This document shows, piece by piece, positions 42,501 to 45,261 of a DNA stretch of 64,000 bases. The notes below the pieces were generated by a model. It did not search any database and was not told where the DNA came from. It saw only the letters and a program-made list of their open reading frames with translations. Origin of the DNA: Bathymodiolus brooksi. Taxonomy: Eukaryota; Mollusca; Bivalvia; Mytilida; Modiolidae. A program made the position numbers and the translations under genes. Each line of letters starts with the position of its first letter. Within the stretch, counting starts at the first letter, position 1. The stretch covers positions 96,306,031 to 96,370,030 of the forward strand of contig OY804584.1 of NCBI GenBank assembly GCA_963680875.1, in the 5' to 3' direction.

Positions 42501-43095
42501 TGCAGTTTCGCAAATGTTTGATAGGGTGAATCCCTAGCCCTTATGGTACATAAATATCAGAAAACTGGCCAAGTACCACAAGGGCTACGGTTCCGCAGCT
42601 AATCTGGAACAAGCTTCATTCTATTTAAAAAATGCAAGCGTACATATTTGTCAAATAAGAACTGAACTAACTTTAAAACTCAGAAATAAGACTATTTTCT
42701 GTTACGACTGACTTATCTAACGTGACCCCCCCCTCTTTTTTTTCTTTTTTTTTTTTAGTAAAACAATCATATGGTTAGTTTCCCCAACATGCATGTGATA
42801 TTGGCGTGGCATCTGCAATCTAAAATTGAAAACGTTCTTTTAATTGCTTATACAAAATTGAAGATGTTAAATGAATTGTGTTGTGCAATGGTTTGAAAAC
42901 ACATGGTCGACAATCTAACATACCACGTGTTTTTCTCGAAAAACCATGGCATGATTGCAGAAGATTTTTCGGTAATGATTCCATAACTAGCAATGTGAAT
43001 ATTCTCTTACCATTAACCATGTCACCAGTCATTTTATATTTAGTGACCACGATGTCTTTCTCTGGAGTAAGTTCTGGTTCTTCATTGTCCGCCAT
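444..43095 (-). CDS. PA2G4: PA2G4 / EBP1 homologue, 13-exon gene (coding span including introns)
   Basis: Proliferation-associated protein 2G4 (EBP1) has an inactive methionine-aminopeptidase (pita-bread) fold. In animals it binds ribosomes near the tunnel exit and structured RNA, and acts in growth control. I placed 13 coding exons on the minus strand; all have GT/AG borders and consistent phases, and they join to 1161 bp (386 residues; human 394). Recognisable segments in order are [12 protein letters not shown] (residues 14-25), [16 protein letters not shown] (57-72), [107 protein letters not shown], and a C-terminal Lys run [13 protein letters not shown]. The start is the ATG at 43095; an in-frame GTG four codons upstream is ignored. 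Introns reach about 9.7 kb and carry most of the repeats in the window. Family assignment is very secure; function is inferred from orthologues. Confidence 0.96.
618..800 (-). repeat. SINE-B fragment (degenerate)
   Basis: Matches the second SINE family of the window: ATCATGGTGAGA.., TAGCGCTAGTTCACTGAAAC and CACTTGGACACA. The tRNA-like head is missing or decayed. Confidence 0.5.
916..972 (+). repeat. SINE-A 3' core fragment with (CAAT)n tail
   Basis: GATATAGCTGAAATATTGCT..ATTAAACACCAATCAATCAATCC is the 3' core and tail shared by the SINE-A copies elsewhere in the window. Confidence 0.6.
1037..1410 (+). mobile_element. Terminal-hairpin element, GGTGAGC family (short copy)
   Basis: Starts AAACTAGGGGCTCAG..CTGAG, with GCTCACCTT shortly inside, and ends CTCACATTG..TTTGGCAAGGTGAGCTAAAAA, a hairpin whose last arm is the inverse of the 5' motif. 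Internal text (CCATAGATGCTTCCTACCAA, GGCAGCCATG) recurs in the copies at 4.0, 13.8, 47.5, 52.8 and 56.5 kb. No ORF. The architecture resembles non-autonomous Helentron-type elements; the class is inferred. Confidence 0.7.
1666..1793 (-). CDS. PA2G4: PA2G4 coding exon 12
   Basis: 128 bp, encoding (G)[19 protein letters not shown].. to ..KDEEIK. Acceptor TTTTTGTAG, donor GTATGT. Contains [10 protein letters not shown], a hallmark of PA2G4. It ends where the human protein has its LKALL motif. Confidence 0.96.
1972..3084. mobile_element. Possible TIR element (GGGTGTGGAA ends)
   Basis: GGGGTGTGGAAAT near 1972 and GGCAATTCCACACCC near 3070-3084 are inverted to each other and bracket 1.1 kb of AT-rich intron without coding potential. 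No clean target duplication was found, so this is a weak call. Confidence 0.35.
3260..3565 (-). repeat. SINE-B, nearly full length
   Basis: Minus-oriented. The tRNA-like head (AACGAGCTCGCTT.. and the B-box-like GGTTCGATCC) is at the high-coordinate end; the tail TTTTTCAGCTATATCATGGCGAG, read on the plus strand, is at the low end. Confidence 0.65.
3619..3755 (+). repeat. 128-bp core repeat, copy 1
   Basis: Copy of the dispersed core from ATGTTGTGAACATAGAGG to GCCAAGAACAGGTGGA. It shares about 15 further bases (TTATTTATCAAAACTGTG) with copy 4 at 13450. Confidence 0.8.
3957..3998 (+). repeat. (TA)n(CT)n microsatellite
   Basis: About 11 TA units followed by about 9 CT units, directly abutting the 5' end of a terminal-hairpin element. 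Confidence 0.9.
3999..4858 (+). mobile_element. Terminal-hairpin element, GGTGAGC family
   Basis: Starts AAACTAGAGGCTCAGTGGAC.. and ends TTGCCTTTGGCAAAGTGAGCTAATA. It contains about four internal copies of a 150-190 bp unit (GGACGAAATGAGCAATC, CATAGATGCTTCCTACCAAG) and a small local duplication around 4410-4465 (GTTATCTTTCTTTTA). No coding capacity. Confidence 0.7.
4988..5082 (-). CDS. PA2G4: PA2G4 coding exon 11
   Basis: 95 bp, encoding [20 protein letters not shown] then [11 protein letters not shown]. Acceptor TTTTGACAG, donor GTAAG. Carries the conserved MGVVEC motif. Confidence 0.95.
5628..5679 (-). CDS. PA2G4: PA2G4 coding exon 10
   Basis: 52-bp micro-exon, encoding (Q)[16 protein letters not shown](R), equivalent to the FFSEVERRFDAMPFTLR stretch. 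Acceptor TATTTTTCAG, donor GTGAG. Too short to be seen as an ORF; supported by phase at both ends. Confidence 0.92.
5735..5893 (-). repeat. SINE-B 3' part
   Basis: AGCTATATCATTGCGAGAA.., TGCTAGCTCACTGAAACA and CGTCCCTCTACTTGGATACA match the other SINE-B copies. The remainder runs into a tandem amplification of the adjacent SINE segment. Confidence 0.65.
5894..6343. repeat. 70-bp tandem array derived from SINE-B, about 6.5 copies
   Basis: Units of 69-70 bp start at 5894, 5963, 6032, 6102, 6172, 6242 and 6312. Each reads GGATACATTATGCTGACTTC..GAGTCAAG..GCTCTTATTCCTTGAAGC..ATGCTAAGGG. A single copy of the same text sits inside SINE-B elsewhere (ACACATTATCCTGAT..GCTCTTACTCCTTAATGCTG at about 45460), so the array is an expanded SINE segment. 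Confidence 0.9.
6345..8368 (-). mobile_element. Truncated DIRS/Ngaro-like (tyrosine-recombinase) retroelement
   Basis: Minus-strand element remnant. It has a gag-like ORF1 (main frame 8337-6481) whose N-terminus lies in another frame from ATG 8368: a CxxC..H..C..H..C..C motif, [14 protein letters not shown].., CYRHRVC and CEICKSW. Beyond ORF1, in yet another frame, 6444-6345 reads [20 protein letters not shown] then [11 protein letters not shown], the typical opening of DIRS/Ngaro-type reverse-transcriptase ORFs (GG-L..F..W..IT.DPWVL). The RT then stops at a junction with the 70-bp array. Catalytic RT, RNase H and recombinase are absent. Class is inferred from these two motifs. Confidence 0.7.
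6481..8337 (-). pseudogene. Gag-like ORF1 of the retroelement, frameshifted
   Basis: An open frame of about 600 codons, low-complexity and rich in Ser, Thr, Asn and Asp. Near its start is [15 protein letters not shown], then imperfect SPLxGTG repeats, an internal helical region ([19 protein letters not shown]), and a basic tail ending RQLGFRPQK. The first 45 or so residues of the nominal frame are hydrophobic and look spurious. The Cys/His motif that should precede KARLAATKK is in the +/-1 frame and ends in a stop at about 8205, so one frameshift lies between roughly 8205 and 8290. It sits in an intron of PA2G4, same strand, and has no recognisable host homologue. Best read as a broken transposon gene rather than a host gene. 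Confidence 0.65.
8369..8835. other. Intron sequence upstream of the retroelement ORF
   Basis: AT-rich DNA without coding signal. It may include the 5' terminal part of the retroelement, but no terminal repeat could be matched to a partner in the window. Confidence 0.3.
8836..8966 (+). repeat. 128-bp core repeat, copy 2
   Basis: ATGTAGTGAACATAGAGGAG.. to ..GAACAGGTGGATG, with one change in the centre (AGTATGCAGAAC). Confidence 0.8.
9390..9640 (+). repeat. SINE-A
   Basis: tRNA-like head GACCGTCATGATCAAATTG..TAGTTGGATTTATAACTACC, B-box-like GAGTTCAAACCC, core CAATAAAACTGACTGCC..ATATAACTGAAATATTGTTG, end TTAAACACCATAAACC. Inserted just downstream of PA2G4 exon 9 in the low-coordinate intron. 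Confidence 0.75.
9663..9741 (-). CDS. PA2G4: PA2G4 coding exon 9
   Basis: 79 bp, encoding [14 protein letters not shown] then [12 protein letters not shown] plus one base. Acceptor TATTTGTAG, donor GTGAGT. The tail of a plus-strand SINE ends within about 25 bp of the donor. Confidence 0.93.
10122..10352 (+). repeat. SINE-A
   Basis: CAATCAGTGCCTATTACCAC, GAGTTCAAATCCC and AATAAAACTGACCACAACAG match the SINE-A consensus. The 5' head is shortened. Confidence 0.7.
10627..10705 (-). CDS. PA2G4: PA2G4 coding exon 8
   Basis: 79 bp, encoding (K)[18 protein letters not shown] then LISSGEGK; the [17 protein letters not shown] signature of PA2G4. Acceptor TTCCTACAG, donor GTGAGT. Confidence 0.95.
10801..11330 (+). 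mobile_element. Repeat element with three ~150-bp internal units
   Basis: CAAGGGCAACGCAAAGCGTG..CCCCTCGCC opens it and ACACTTGAGGCGGGTATAAGG closes it, giving partly inverted ends. In between, AAAATCAATAGGGTTCCAGA..CTAAGGACTA..GTACCAAGTTTGG..GATGTTGATTCTAG is repeated three times and ends in a GGACGGACGG stretch. Likely another non-autonomous terminal-hairpin type; no ORF. Confidence 0.55.
11530..11772 (+). repeat. 128-bp core repeat, copy 3, with extended 5' flank
   Basis: Upstream GTTGTACCCTGCATGGG..TCCTTCTAGGTCC..TTAATTTGTCTGGCTATG matches the sequence preceding the core inside the 1.28-kb tandem units, so this copy retains more of the ancestral element. The core runs from about 11640 to 11772. 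Confidence 0.8.
11850..12102 (+). repeat. SINE-A, best full-length copy
   Basis: Head GGGGCCGTCATGGTCGTGGT..GTATGGTAATTAGATTTAC, B box GAGTTCGAATCCC, core AATAAAACTGACCGCCACTA..TAACTGAAATATTGTTG, then GGCGTTAAACACCACGAATC and an AACCAACCAACC tail. The tRNA-like head and B box indicate a pol III-type SINE. Confidence 0.85.
12520..13356. mobile_element. TIR element with 5-bp target duplication TTTTA
   Basis: Starts GTAGGAGGGTCAGAC and ends with the inverse GTCTGACCTCCCTAC. TTTTA flanks both sides (12515-12519, 13357-13361). 837 bp, no ORF; the interior is AT-rich with TGGTGGCCATTTTGAA-like text. A non-autonomous DNA transposon; superfamily not assigned. Confidence 0.75.
13450..13600 (+). repeat. 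128-bp core repeat, copy 4
   Basis: Core plus the TTATTTATCAAAACTGTGACC extension shared with copy 1 at 3619, showing that those two copies descend from one longer source. Confidence 0.8.
13681..13759 (-). CDS. PA2G4: PA2G4 coding exon 7
   Basis: 79 bp, encoding (G)[15 protein letters not shown] then [10 protein letters not shown]; almost invariant in the family. Acceptor ..TTTTTAAG, donor GTTTGT. Confidence 0.94.
13796..15575 (+). mobile_element. Composite terminal-hairpin element, GGTGAGC family, long copy A
   Basis: Starts AAACTAGAGGCTCAGCCCAC..CGCTCACCTGAC. A complete 3' hairpin end (CCCTTTGGGTCAGGTGAGCTAAAAA) occurs internally at about 14375-14397 and again at the true end (15553-15575). 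Between them lie about four units of a 215-240 bp tandem sequence (AAAAAGGGCAATAACTCC..GGGTAATCAGATT..GTAGATCTTGACATGCTG). Nearly the same composite occurs at 52811-54458. Confidence 0.8.
15726..16168 (+). mobile_element. Terminal-hairpin element, GTCTCCCC family
   Basis: Starts TATGTCTCCCCTTAATGTGG and ends GTTTCCCTAGGGGAGACATAA: the 5' motif returns inverted as the last arm of a 3' hairpin. The interior holds two 130-bp direct repeats (ATTATTTGACCTTGAGGTCA..TATGGTCATGCACCCACATA) and a purine-rich GAAGAAGCAGAAG stretch before the end. Helentron-like non-autonomous architecture; no ORF. Confidence 0.75.
16496..17928. mobile_element. TIR element with 7-bp target duplication ACACTGG
   Basis: TAGAGATGCCA at the left and TGGCATCTCTA at the right are perfect inverted ends; ACACTGG flanks both (16489-16495, 17929-17935). 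1433 bp, AT-rich, no long ORF. A local 36-bp direct duplication (AGGGTTCTCATAATAAAATG) lies at about 17468-17532. Superfamily not assigned. Confidence 0.75.
18619..18837 (+). pseudogene. Possible transposase N-terminal fragment (hAT/TTF-like)
   Basis: A 72-codon frame starting [20 protein letters not shown]. The stretch [20 protein letters not shown] resembles the basic lead-in to the TTF-type zinc finger of some hAT proteins, and the degraded copy at 40.2 kb ([14 protein letters not shown]). The frame then becomes unrelated and ends in poly-T. Either a transposon remnant or chance; evidence is limited to that short similarity. Confidence 0.3.
19096..20087. mobile_element. PIF/Harbinger-like MITE, TTA target duplication
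   Basis: Left end GGCCAAATAAAATAAAAGTT..CTGGTTCTCAGACAA; right end TTGTCTGAGAACCAGAAC..TTTTTTTAGATGGCC. These form inverted repeats of about 35 bp with a few mismatches. TTA lies at 19093-19095 and 20088-20090. A GG..CC terminus with a 3-bp TTA duplication is typical of PIF/Harbinger. No transposase ORF; contains a nested element at 19423-19817. Confidence 0.75.
19423..19817. mobile_element. Nested TIR element (CAGACTTGCCTACCC ends)
   Basis: CAGACTTGCCTACCC at the left and GGGTAGCCAAGTCTG at the right are inverted (14 of 15 match). The same left end recurs at 33571 with TTAAAAATCGT..AGATGCTTGAAAAAAA. Flanks do not show a clean duplication. CAG..CTG ends suggest hAT-type; non-coding. Confidence 0.6.
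20222..20285 (-). CDS. PA2G4: PA2G4 coding exon 6
   Basis: 64 bp, encoding [15 protein letters not shown] then DCKPVE plus one base of the Gly codon finished in exon 7. Acceptor TTTTACAG, donor GTAAG. Confidence 0.94.
20365..20870 (-). repeat. SINE-B interrupted by a foldback insertion
   Basis: The left part runs from AGTGATTGTAGTGTAACGCC to GGTAGACATAT (about 20532). The SINE resumes at TCCACTCTGATTCCAAGCCA (about 20801) and continues to TACTCCTTAGTGCTGTACGC. About 265 bp of unrelated sequence, including a long hairpin, lies between. Confidence 0.65.
20533..20644. repeat. Foldback with ~55-bp arms
   Basis: ATTCTCCTTCAGTTGCCCGT..ACGATATTTCTCCACTC is followed after a short AAATTT centre by its inverse GAGTGGAGAAATATCGT..GGGCAACTGAAGGAGAAT, with only a few mismatches. 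An inverted repeat this long and well matched suggests a recent origin or conversion. Confidence 0.85.
20959..21051 (-). CDS. PA2G4: PA2G4 coding exon 5
   Basis: 93 bp, 31 whole codons ([20 protein letters not shown]...LVKPGNE). Acceptor CCATTTCAG, donor GTAAG. Corresponds to the VTGRKADVIKAAHLCAE region of vertebrate PA2G4. Confidence 0.95.
21222..21412 (-). repeat. SINE-A
   Basis: GGTTTGGGTGTTTAACGCCA.., CAGTTTTATTGGTGGAGGAA and CACATAATGTTGTG.., ending with the inverted head GATCACGGCCACAACAGCCC. Confidence 0.75.
21477..21606 (+). repeat. 128-bp core repeat, copy 5 (start of array unit 1)
   Basis: Same core, with small changes (AACTTCAGCACC, TTTATTTACC, ATACAAACTAAAC). Copies 6-9 head units 2-5 at 22761, 24045, 25324 and 26603. 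Confidence 0.85.
21481..28110. repeat. Tandem array of a 1.28-kb unit, five copies
   Basis: Using TGTGAACATAGAGG as register, units start at 21481, 22765, 24049, 25328 and 26607 (spacings 1284, 1284, 1279, 1279). Each begins with the 128-bp core and contains TGACCGTTCAAACCACTCTT, GGAAACGGCCATCTTAAATT, TGCACCGGTATTTGCTGGGC and CTTCTAGGTCCTGACC. Copies 3 and 4 look identical by eye; copy 5 is the most diverged, carries a MITE at 27117-27543 and fades out by about 28110. Lies wholly within the PA2G4 intron between exons 4 and 5. No convincing coding frame. Confidence 0.95.
27117..27543. mobile_element. hAT-like MITE with 5-bp target duplication TAATT
   Basis: CAGGGCTCACCA at the left and TGGTGAGCCCTG at the right; TAATT flanks both (27112-27116, 27544-27548) and occurs once at the same point in the four uninterrupted array units, which proves insertion. 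427 bp. Subterminal GGGCGACT motifs occur inverted at both ends. No ORF. CAGGG termini fit hAT; the 5-bp duplication is unlike the usual 8 bp. Confidence 0.85.
28560..28632 (+). repeat. Dispersed fragment of the 1.28-kb unit
   Basis: GCATACACATCAGTATTCAA..AATCAGAATTACGTCCCTTT..ATTTAATCATCA recurs here, at 21136-21215 and, degraded, near 17938-18000, as well as in each tandem unit. Confidence 0.75.
28698..28955 (-). repeat. SINE-A
   Basis: TTATGGTGTTTAATGCCACT.., CAGTTATATCGTGGTGG.., TTATCACATAATGTTGTATG.., and the inverted head CATACGATCACGACCACGAC GGCC. Confidence 0.75.
29270..29393 (-). repeat. SINE-B head, abutting PA2G4 exon 4
   Basis: TCCTTAATGCTTCATGCTCA.., GGATTCGAGCCAACGATC (B-box-like), GAGACGAGCACACAAACC and ACTACATCACTGATGC. 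On the minus strand the element starts GCATCAGTGATGTAGTGG, about 10 bp after the exon 4 donor. Confidence 0.75.
29402..29471 (-). CDS. PA2G4: PA2G4 coding exon 4
   Basis: 70 bp, encoding [18 protein letters not shown] then IGASK. Acceptor TATTTCAG precedes 29471. Donor GTAGGT is the phase-0 site that keeps the frame with exon 5. The 5' end of a tRNA-headed SINE lies about 10 bp into the intron. Confidence 0.92.
29916..30093. mobile_element. 178-bp hAT-like MITE at the exon 3 splice donor
   Basis: Left CAGGGCTTTCAATA, right TATTGAAAGGCCTG; flanked by AACTTA(C) at 29910-29915 and 30094-30099. The right flank is the inverse of the GTAAGTT donor of PA2G4 exon 3. Contains GGCGGGTAAAGGTACC and its near-inverse GGTACCGCCCC near the right end. 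Non-coding; hAT-like by CAG..CTG ends, with a 6-bp (or 7-bp) duplication. Confidence 0.8.
30101..30206 (-). CDS. PA2G4: PA2G4 coding exon 3
   Basis: 106 bp. Encodes [26 protein letters not shown], matching the PA2G4 stretch around SVNNCVCHFSPLKS. Donor GTAAGTT (30100-30094) overlaps the target-site duplication of a 178-bp MITE inserted immediately downstream in the intron. Confidence 0.95.
30350..30450 (+). repeat. ~40-bp tandem repeat, 2.5 copies
   Basis: AAGACCACACTCAGCCATGA..GACAGTTGTCT is repeated with changes (AAGACCACACTCAACCATGA, AAGTCAACACTCAACCATGA). Confidence 0.75.
30655..32714. mobile_element. Mariner-like palindromic MITE with left arm amplified to 27 copies
   Basis: Left end TA-CAGTCAGAGACATAGTGTG; right end ..CTATGGCTCTTGACTG-TA. 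The two arms match as inverted repeats over about 75 bp (GTGATAAATCACTG, TATCACTC, GATATATCTTTT). CAGT termini next to TA fit Tc1/mariner. The left arm is present 27 times as a 70-bp unit (starts every 70 bp from 30651 to 32465; a few units lack 2-3 bp). Two unit variants alternate: ACATATCACTCTGC and ACGAATCACTCTTC. A short version lies at 49684-49962. Confidence 0.85.
32842..32970 (+). repeat. 128-bp core repeat, copy 10
   Basis: ATGTTGTGAACATAGAGG.. to ..GAACAGGTGGGTAATC, with AGTATATAGAACTTGAGC replacing the common AGTATACAGAACTCCAGC. Confidence 0.8.
33182..33310 (-). CDS. PA2G4: PA2G4 coding exon 2
   Basis: 129 bp. Acceptor ..TTTTAACAG precedes 33310; donor GTATTA follows 33182. Encodes [12 protein letters not shown].. 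through ..RKDKEMKKG, the conserved EETGK-F-KEKEMKKG block of PA2G4. The phase (2 bases in, 1 base out) fits exons 1 and 3. Confidence 0.95.
33360..33570 (-). repeat. SINE-B
   Basis: ATGTGGCGAGAACAAGTTAA.., TTGCTAGCTCACTGAAACAA, CACATTATTCTGATTTCG and TTAATGCTGCCTGCTTAGCG. Truncated by the CAGACTTGCCTACCC end that begins at 33571. Confidence 0.65.
33571..33926 (+). mobile_element. Left part of a CAGACTTGCC element with a G-run
   Basis: CAGACTTGCCTACCCATTTT..TTAAAAATCGTTCAGATGC matches the nested element at 19423. A run of 12 G, then A, 8 G and CTTGCCCCCCC lies at 33649-33680. It is cut by the hAT insertion at 33927. Matching sequence (ATTGTGAATGACACATGATA) reappears at 35757, so the host element may continue on the far side. 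Confidence 0.5.
33927..35402 (-). mobile_element. hAT transposon, 5-bp target duplication TATCT, degraded
   Basis: Perfect 15-bp terminal inverted repeats CAGTGTTCCAGCTAG / CTAGCTGGAACACTG, flanked by TATCT at 33922-33926 and 35403-35407. 1476 bp, far shorter than an autonomous hAT. It keeps a transposase C-terminal domain at 34259-34537 on the minus strand. A GC-rich minisatellite (AAAGGGCAGAGGGGCGCAAGGG-type units) lies near the right end at about 35265-35350. Confidence 0.9.
34259..34537 (-). pseudogene. hAT transposase C-terminal dimerisation domain, fragment
   Basis: A 92-codon frame containing [20 protein letters not shown] followed by [20 protein letters not shown] and [16 protein letters not shown]. 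This is the hAT-family dimerisation domain: the W/YP-L....-A...-P-S-A--ER-FS...-I--..R--L....L--L..I pattern is clear. Upstream catalytic DDE regions are not visible in any frame, so the protein is a remnant. It lies inside an element with matching terminal repeats, consistent with an internally deleted copy. Its nominal Met is not a true start. Confidence 0.85.
35789..35994 (+). mobile_element. PIF/Harbinger-like left end (partial)
   Basis: TAA-GGCCATAATTAAAAATATG..TTTGTTTGCCCG resembles the ends at 39524 and 63562, and is followed by a similar interior (TTCGGAAATTTTTCGG). No right end was found; the hAT-like element at 35995 may interrupt it. Confidence 0.45.
35995..37168. mobile_element. 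hAT-like element, 5-bp target duplication GTTTA
   Basis: CAGGCCTCGACATTAACG at the left, GTTAATGTAGAGGCCTG at the right (inverted, one mismatch or slip); GTTTA on both sides (35990-35994, 37169-37173). Both subterminal regions contain GTCGGACAAGTA and GTCCGA(C/A)GGGACAAG. 1174 bp, no intact transposase. Contains a strong hairpin at 36597-36674. Confidence 0.8.
36597..36674. repeat. Near-perfect hairpin (about 34-bp arms)
   Basis: CTTGTTTCTGGT..ATATACCTAGATACT pairs with AGTATCTAGGTATAT..ACCAGAAACAAG around a GGTATATAT centre. Could be a tiny palindromic MITE nested in the hAT-like element, or a structural feature of it. Confidence 0.8.
37248..37427 (+). pseudogene. Small unrecognised coding-like stretch
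   Basis: An ATG frame of 59 codons starting [20 protein letters not shown] and reaching [20 protein letters not shown], then TGA. Its composition looks protein-like, unlike surrounding shadows, and the reading continues in another frame ([20 protein letters not shown]) as if frameshifted. No family recognised. It may be a decayed retrocopy or transposon ORF. Confidence 0.3.
37594..38468 (+). mobile_element. Terminal-hairpin element, AGTCTCCCAAAC family
   Basis: Starts AAGTCTCCCAAACCGGCCAC and ends AAGTCTCCCAAAC-TTT-GTTTGGGAGACTTA: the 5' motif recurs in the 3' hairpin. Internal tandem units of about 115-130 bp (TGGCGACCGGTAGAAATTTT..CATATCAAAT..CGGACAATGTTGAATTT) occur at 37650-38050, and an AATAATAATAATAATAAG microsatellite precedes the end. 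Non-coding. Same design as the GTCTCCCC and GGTGAGC families. Confidence 0.75.
39155..39247 (-). repeat. SINE-A head fragment
   Basis: GAGGTTCGAACTCACAACGT..TAGGCACTGATTGCAAAGAT..AACTACCATATGATCACGAC CACC is the inverted tRNA-like head of SINE-A without its 3' core. Confidence 0.65.
40165..40370 (+). pseudogene. Decayed hAT transposase N-terminus (TTF-type finger region)
   Basis: One frame reads [36 protein letters not shown]; shifting one base downstream gives MLCKVCNW. The pattern basic helix, then RKF..SWK...PWL, then CKVC is the usual start of TTF-finger hAT transposases (..RKFQ.SW...PWL...MFCKYC). It has an in-frame stop and a frameshift, so it cannot be functional. This supports the hAT assignment of the enclosing TIR element. 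Confidence 0.55.
40615..40800 (-). repeat. SINE-B
   Basis: TCATCCCACTTGGACACATT..GAGCCAACCAGTATTTGCTC..TTTCTCCTTAATGCTGCG and the inverted head CATGAACCCATGAGCACTCG CACGCTAACC. Confidence 0.65.
41748..42502. mobile_element. hAT-like element, 6-bp target duplication CAGTTT
   Basis: CAGAGCTGTCGAAAATC at the left and GATTTCGACAGCTCTG at the right; CAGTTT at 41742-41747 and 42503-42508. Subterminal GTCGGACCTATCGGACCG and CAGACCTATTGTCTGAC are related inverted motifs. 755 bp, no transposase ORF. Confidence 0.8.
43011..43095 (-). CDS. PA2G4: PA2G4 coding exon 1
   Basis: Begins at ATG 43095-43093 ([20 protein letters not shown]...) and covers residues 1-28 plus one base of codon 29. The donor GTAAG lies at 43010-43006. 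The ATG sits in AAAATGGCGGAC, a context common in translation-related genes. Confidence 0.95.
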
Positions 43096-43099
43096 TTTG

Positions 43100-43145
43100 G
43101 AATTCACGTGGTTCTCGTTGGTCGCAAAGCGTGGCGGGAAATTAA
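43100..43145 (-). promoter_or_regulatory. Probable PA2G4 proximal promoter / 5'UTR with E-box and E2F-like site
   Basis: Just upstream of the PA2G4 ATG are a palindromic CACGTG E-box (43105-43110) and GCGGGAAA inside 43132-43141, the canonical E2F core on either strand. The start codon itself sits in AAAATGGCGG, resembling a YY1 box. No TATA box was seen nearby. MYC/MAX and E2F sites would fit a growth and ribosome-biogenesis gene. Site identity is seen; function is inferred. Confidence 0.45.
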
Positions 43146-45261
43146 ATTTAAAAGGGGAATAACTCTATTAAATATGATGTTTTTAGATAAATAAAAGTGA
43201 GAAATCTTCTGAGACTAAAAATCATAATAATAGATTTCAGTAAACATATGATCTATGTTAATTGGTCTGTAAAGGGAAAAATAAAAAAAACATTTTTTTT
43301 TAAAGAAATCACAGGATAATAAGAGTATATCGGGTCGACACATGCAAGTTGCTGTTAACATAAGATTGTATGAATGTGGACACAAACATGTTAAATAAAG
43401 GAAAAAAGAGATGAAATAATAAAGAAATATTATTGAAAATAATTTGTAAACAGAAAGTAAAAAAAAGGAGATGGTTGTAATTCCGTGCCACAAGCATCTG
43501 TGCAAGAACCTTGTAATGGAAAGGCAAGCATTGCAAGGCTTGCCATCAATCCAGATTGCACAAATTAAGCCCAATGGTCTATGACTTTATAGCATTTGAG
43601 TCTTGGCGACTAACATTTTACATATATACATGTGCAATAAAAATAAATTCCTACCAATCTTTGGTTAATATTTCTTAACTTTTCTTCAGGTTTCACCTTA
43701 AGTGTAATATATTCATGGAATGAATTAGTATCTAATGTGAAACTTTACCTCTGAAAATCTGCATCTAAGGAATACTGCTTGCTGGAAATTGTCCAAGTTG
43801 AAAATCTTAATTTCACACGATATTATACAAATAGCTATATAGCCTATTCAGGTAGCTTAACTGCAAGTAACTTTTTATTTACATTAAAGCCACAGGGTCA
43901 TTTAATTTGGGCTTAAAATTATCCATAAATGTGTATGTTTCTGCTGACATTCAGTTTTTTCAACATCTTGCATGATTTGTATGTGTATTTTTTTTTATTT
44001 TAACGGTGTATGGATTCATTTTGAAAATTTGACACACTTTTTATTCATATTCCCATATGGTCCAATGTCCTGTGGTGGAAGCCATTTTGAATTTCTAATT
44101 TACAAAAAAAAACTTGAATGTTGAAAAAGACCATCCACACAACACTCCATTTAAAAGACATTGTTTCAGTGACGAATAATTATAAAATAATTTCCCAATA
44201 TTATAGGCTCATGAATATTTTAAACTTATCATAATGTGGTAGCCATCTTGGATTTCAGATTAACACATAAAATGAAAACTTTTTAAGACTACTCAATTTG
44301 CTGGTGTCTGCAATTATTTATTTCTCCATCCTGTCCTGTTTTAAAACATTATCCCACAGTGGCAGCCATCTTGGATTTGTTTTCTATTGACACAACATAC
44401 AAATATTTGTAGAGGACCGTCGAAGGAACATTCTAGCCAAGAAGGCGGTCAAATAGTCCAGAGAATTCATAGATGAATAATTTTTAAATACTTGTATATG
44501 TTTGCCAAGGTCCTACATTAATTGTTACCATATTGGATTACTGATCAACACAAAAAATGAAAACCGTATGTGGCCTTCCAATGAAAATTCATGCACAGTT
44601 CGTCCAACGATAATTCATACACAGTTCCGGACCAATCAAGTTTCTAGTCATAGGGAAGGAAACTTAGTAATGTAAGGAACATTCCTTCCCTGTAACAATT
44701 GCATCACATTATAGAAAGAAGTTTAAAAAGTTGTGGTCAACATGTGGTTTCTGAGAAAAATATGTTTGAAATCAGAGAGCATAATTAGCCTACCAACCAT
44801 GCATACACACATTGATTTTTCATATTAAAAAATAATAATATTGAAGACCATCCAAGTTAGTAAAGTAACATTTCTGCCAAGTTTGGCTCAATTTTCTTCA
44901 GTGATTTCTGTGAAAAAGATTGAAATTTGAAAAGCTAATGCATGCCGACAACCATGACAATGTAATGAGAATACCCGACGTGGCTCTTTGAGCCGCAGTG
45001 AACTACATATTCACACATATATTTGACAGGCGAGTTCAAAAATGCCCCATGTATATAGAATTCAGGGGGAATGACATTATCCCTATGCTGATCACCATTA
45101 TCCTGTTTATCAGGAATAGTTGTTTTTTTCTCAGATCAATTTACTGGCAAATGGGGAACAAAAATCAGAATCAAAGTGTGTTTCTTGTTATGTTTAATTT
45201 TTCCAAAACCAATGTTTTTGTAACAAATTCCTAATTATCCCAATCATACTTAACTTTGCTG
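43146..45261. other. Intergenic DNA upstream of PA2G4
   Basis: No gene seen. 43.6-45.0 kb holds decayed repeat text (GTGGCAGCCATCTTGGATTT, GTGGTAGCCATCTTGGATTT, GGAAGCCATTTTGAATTT) and the ending CTCTTTGAGCCGCAGTGAAC, so it is probably an old member of the terminal-hairpin repeat class. Confidence 0.4.

Noticed and set aside
43095..43107. Upstream start for PA2G4 giving MNSKMADN..
   Set aside because: The codon is GTG, not ATG. The ATG at 43095 has a good context and gives the usual PA2G4 N-terminal length.
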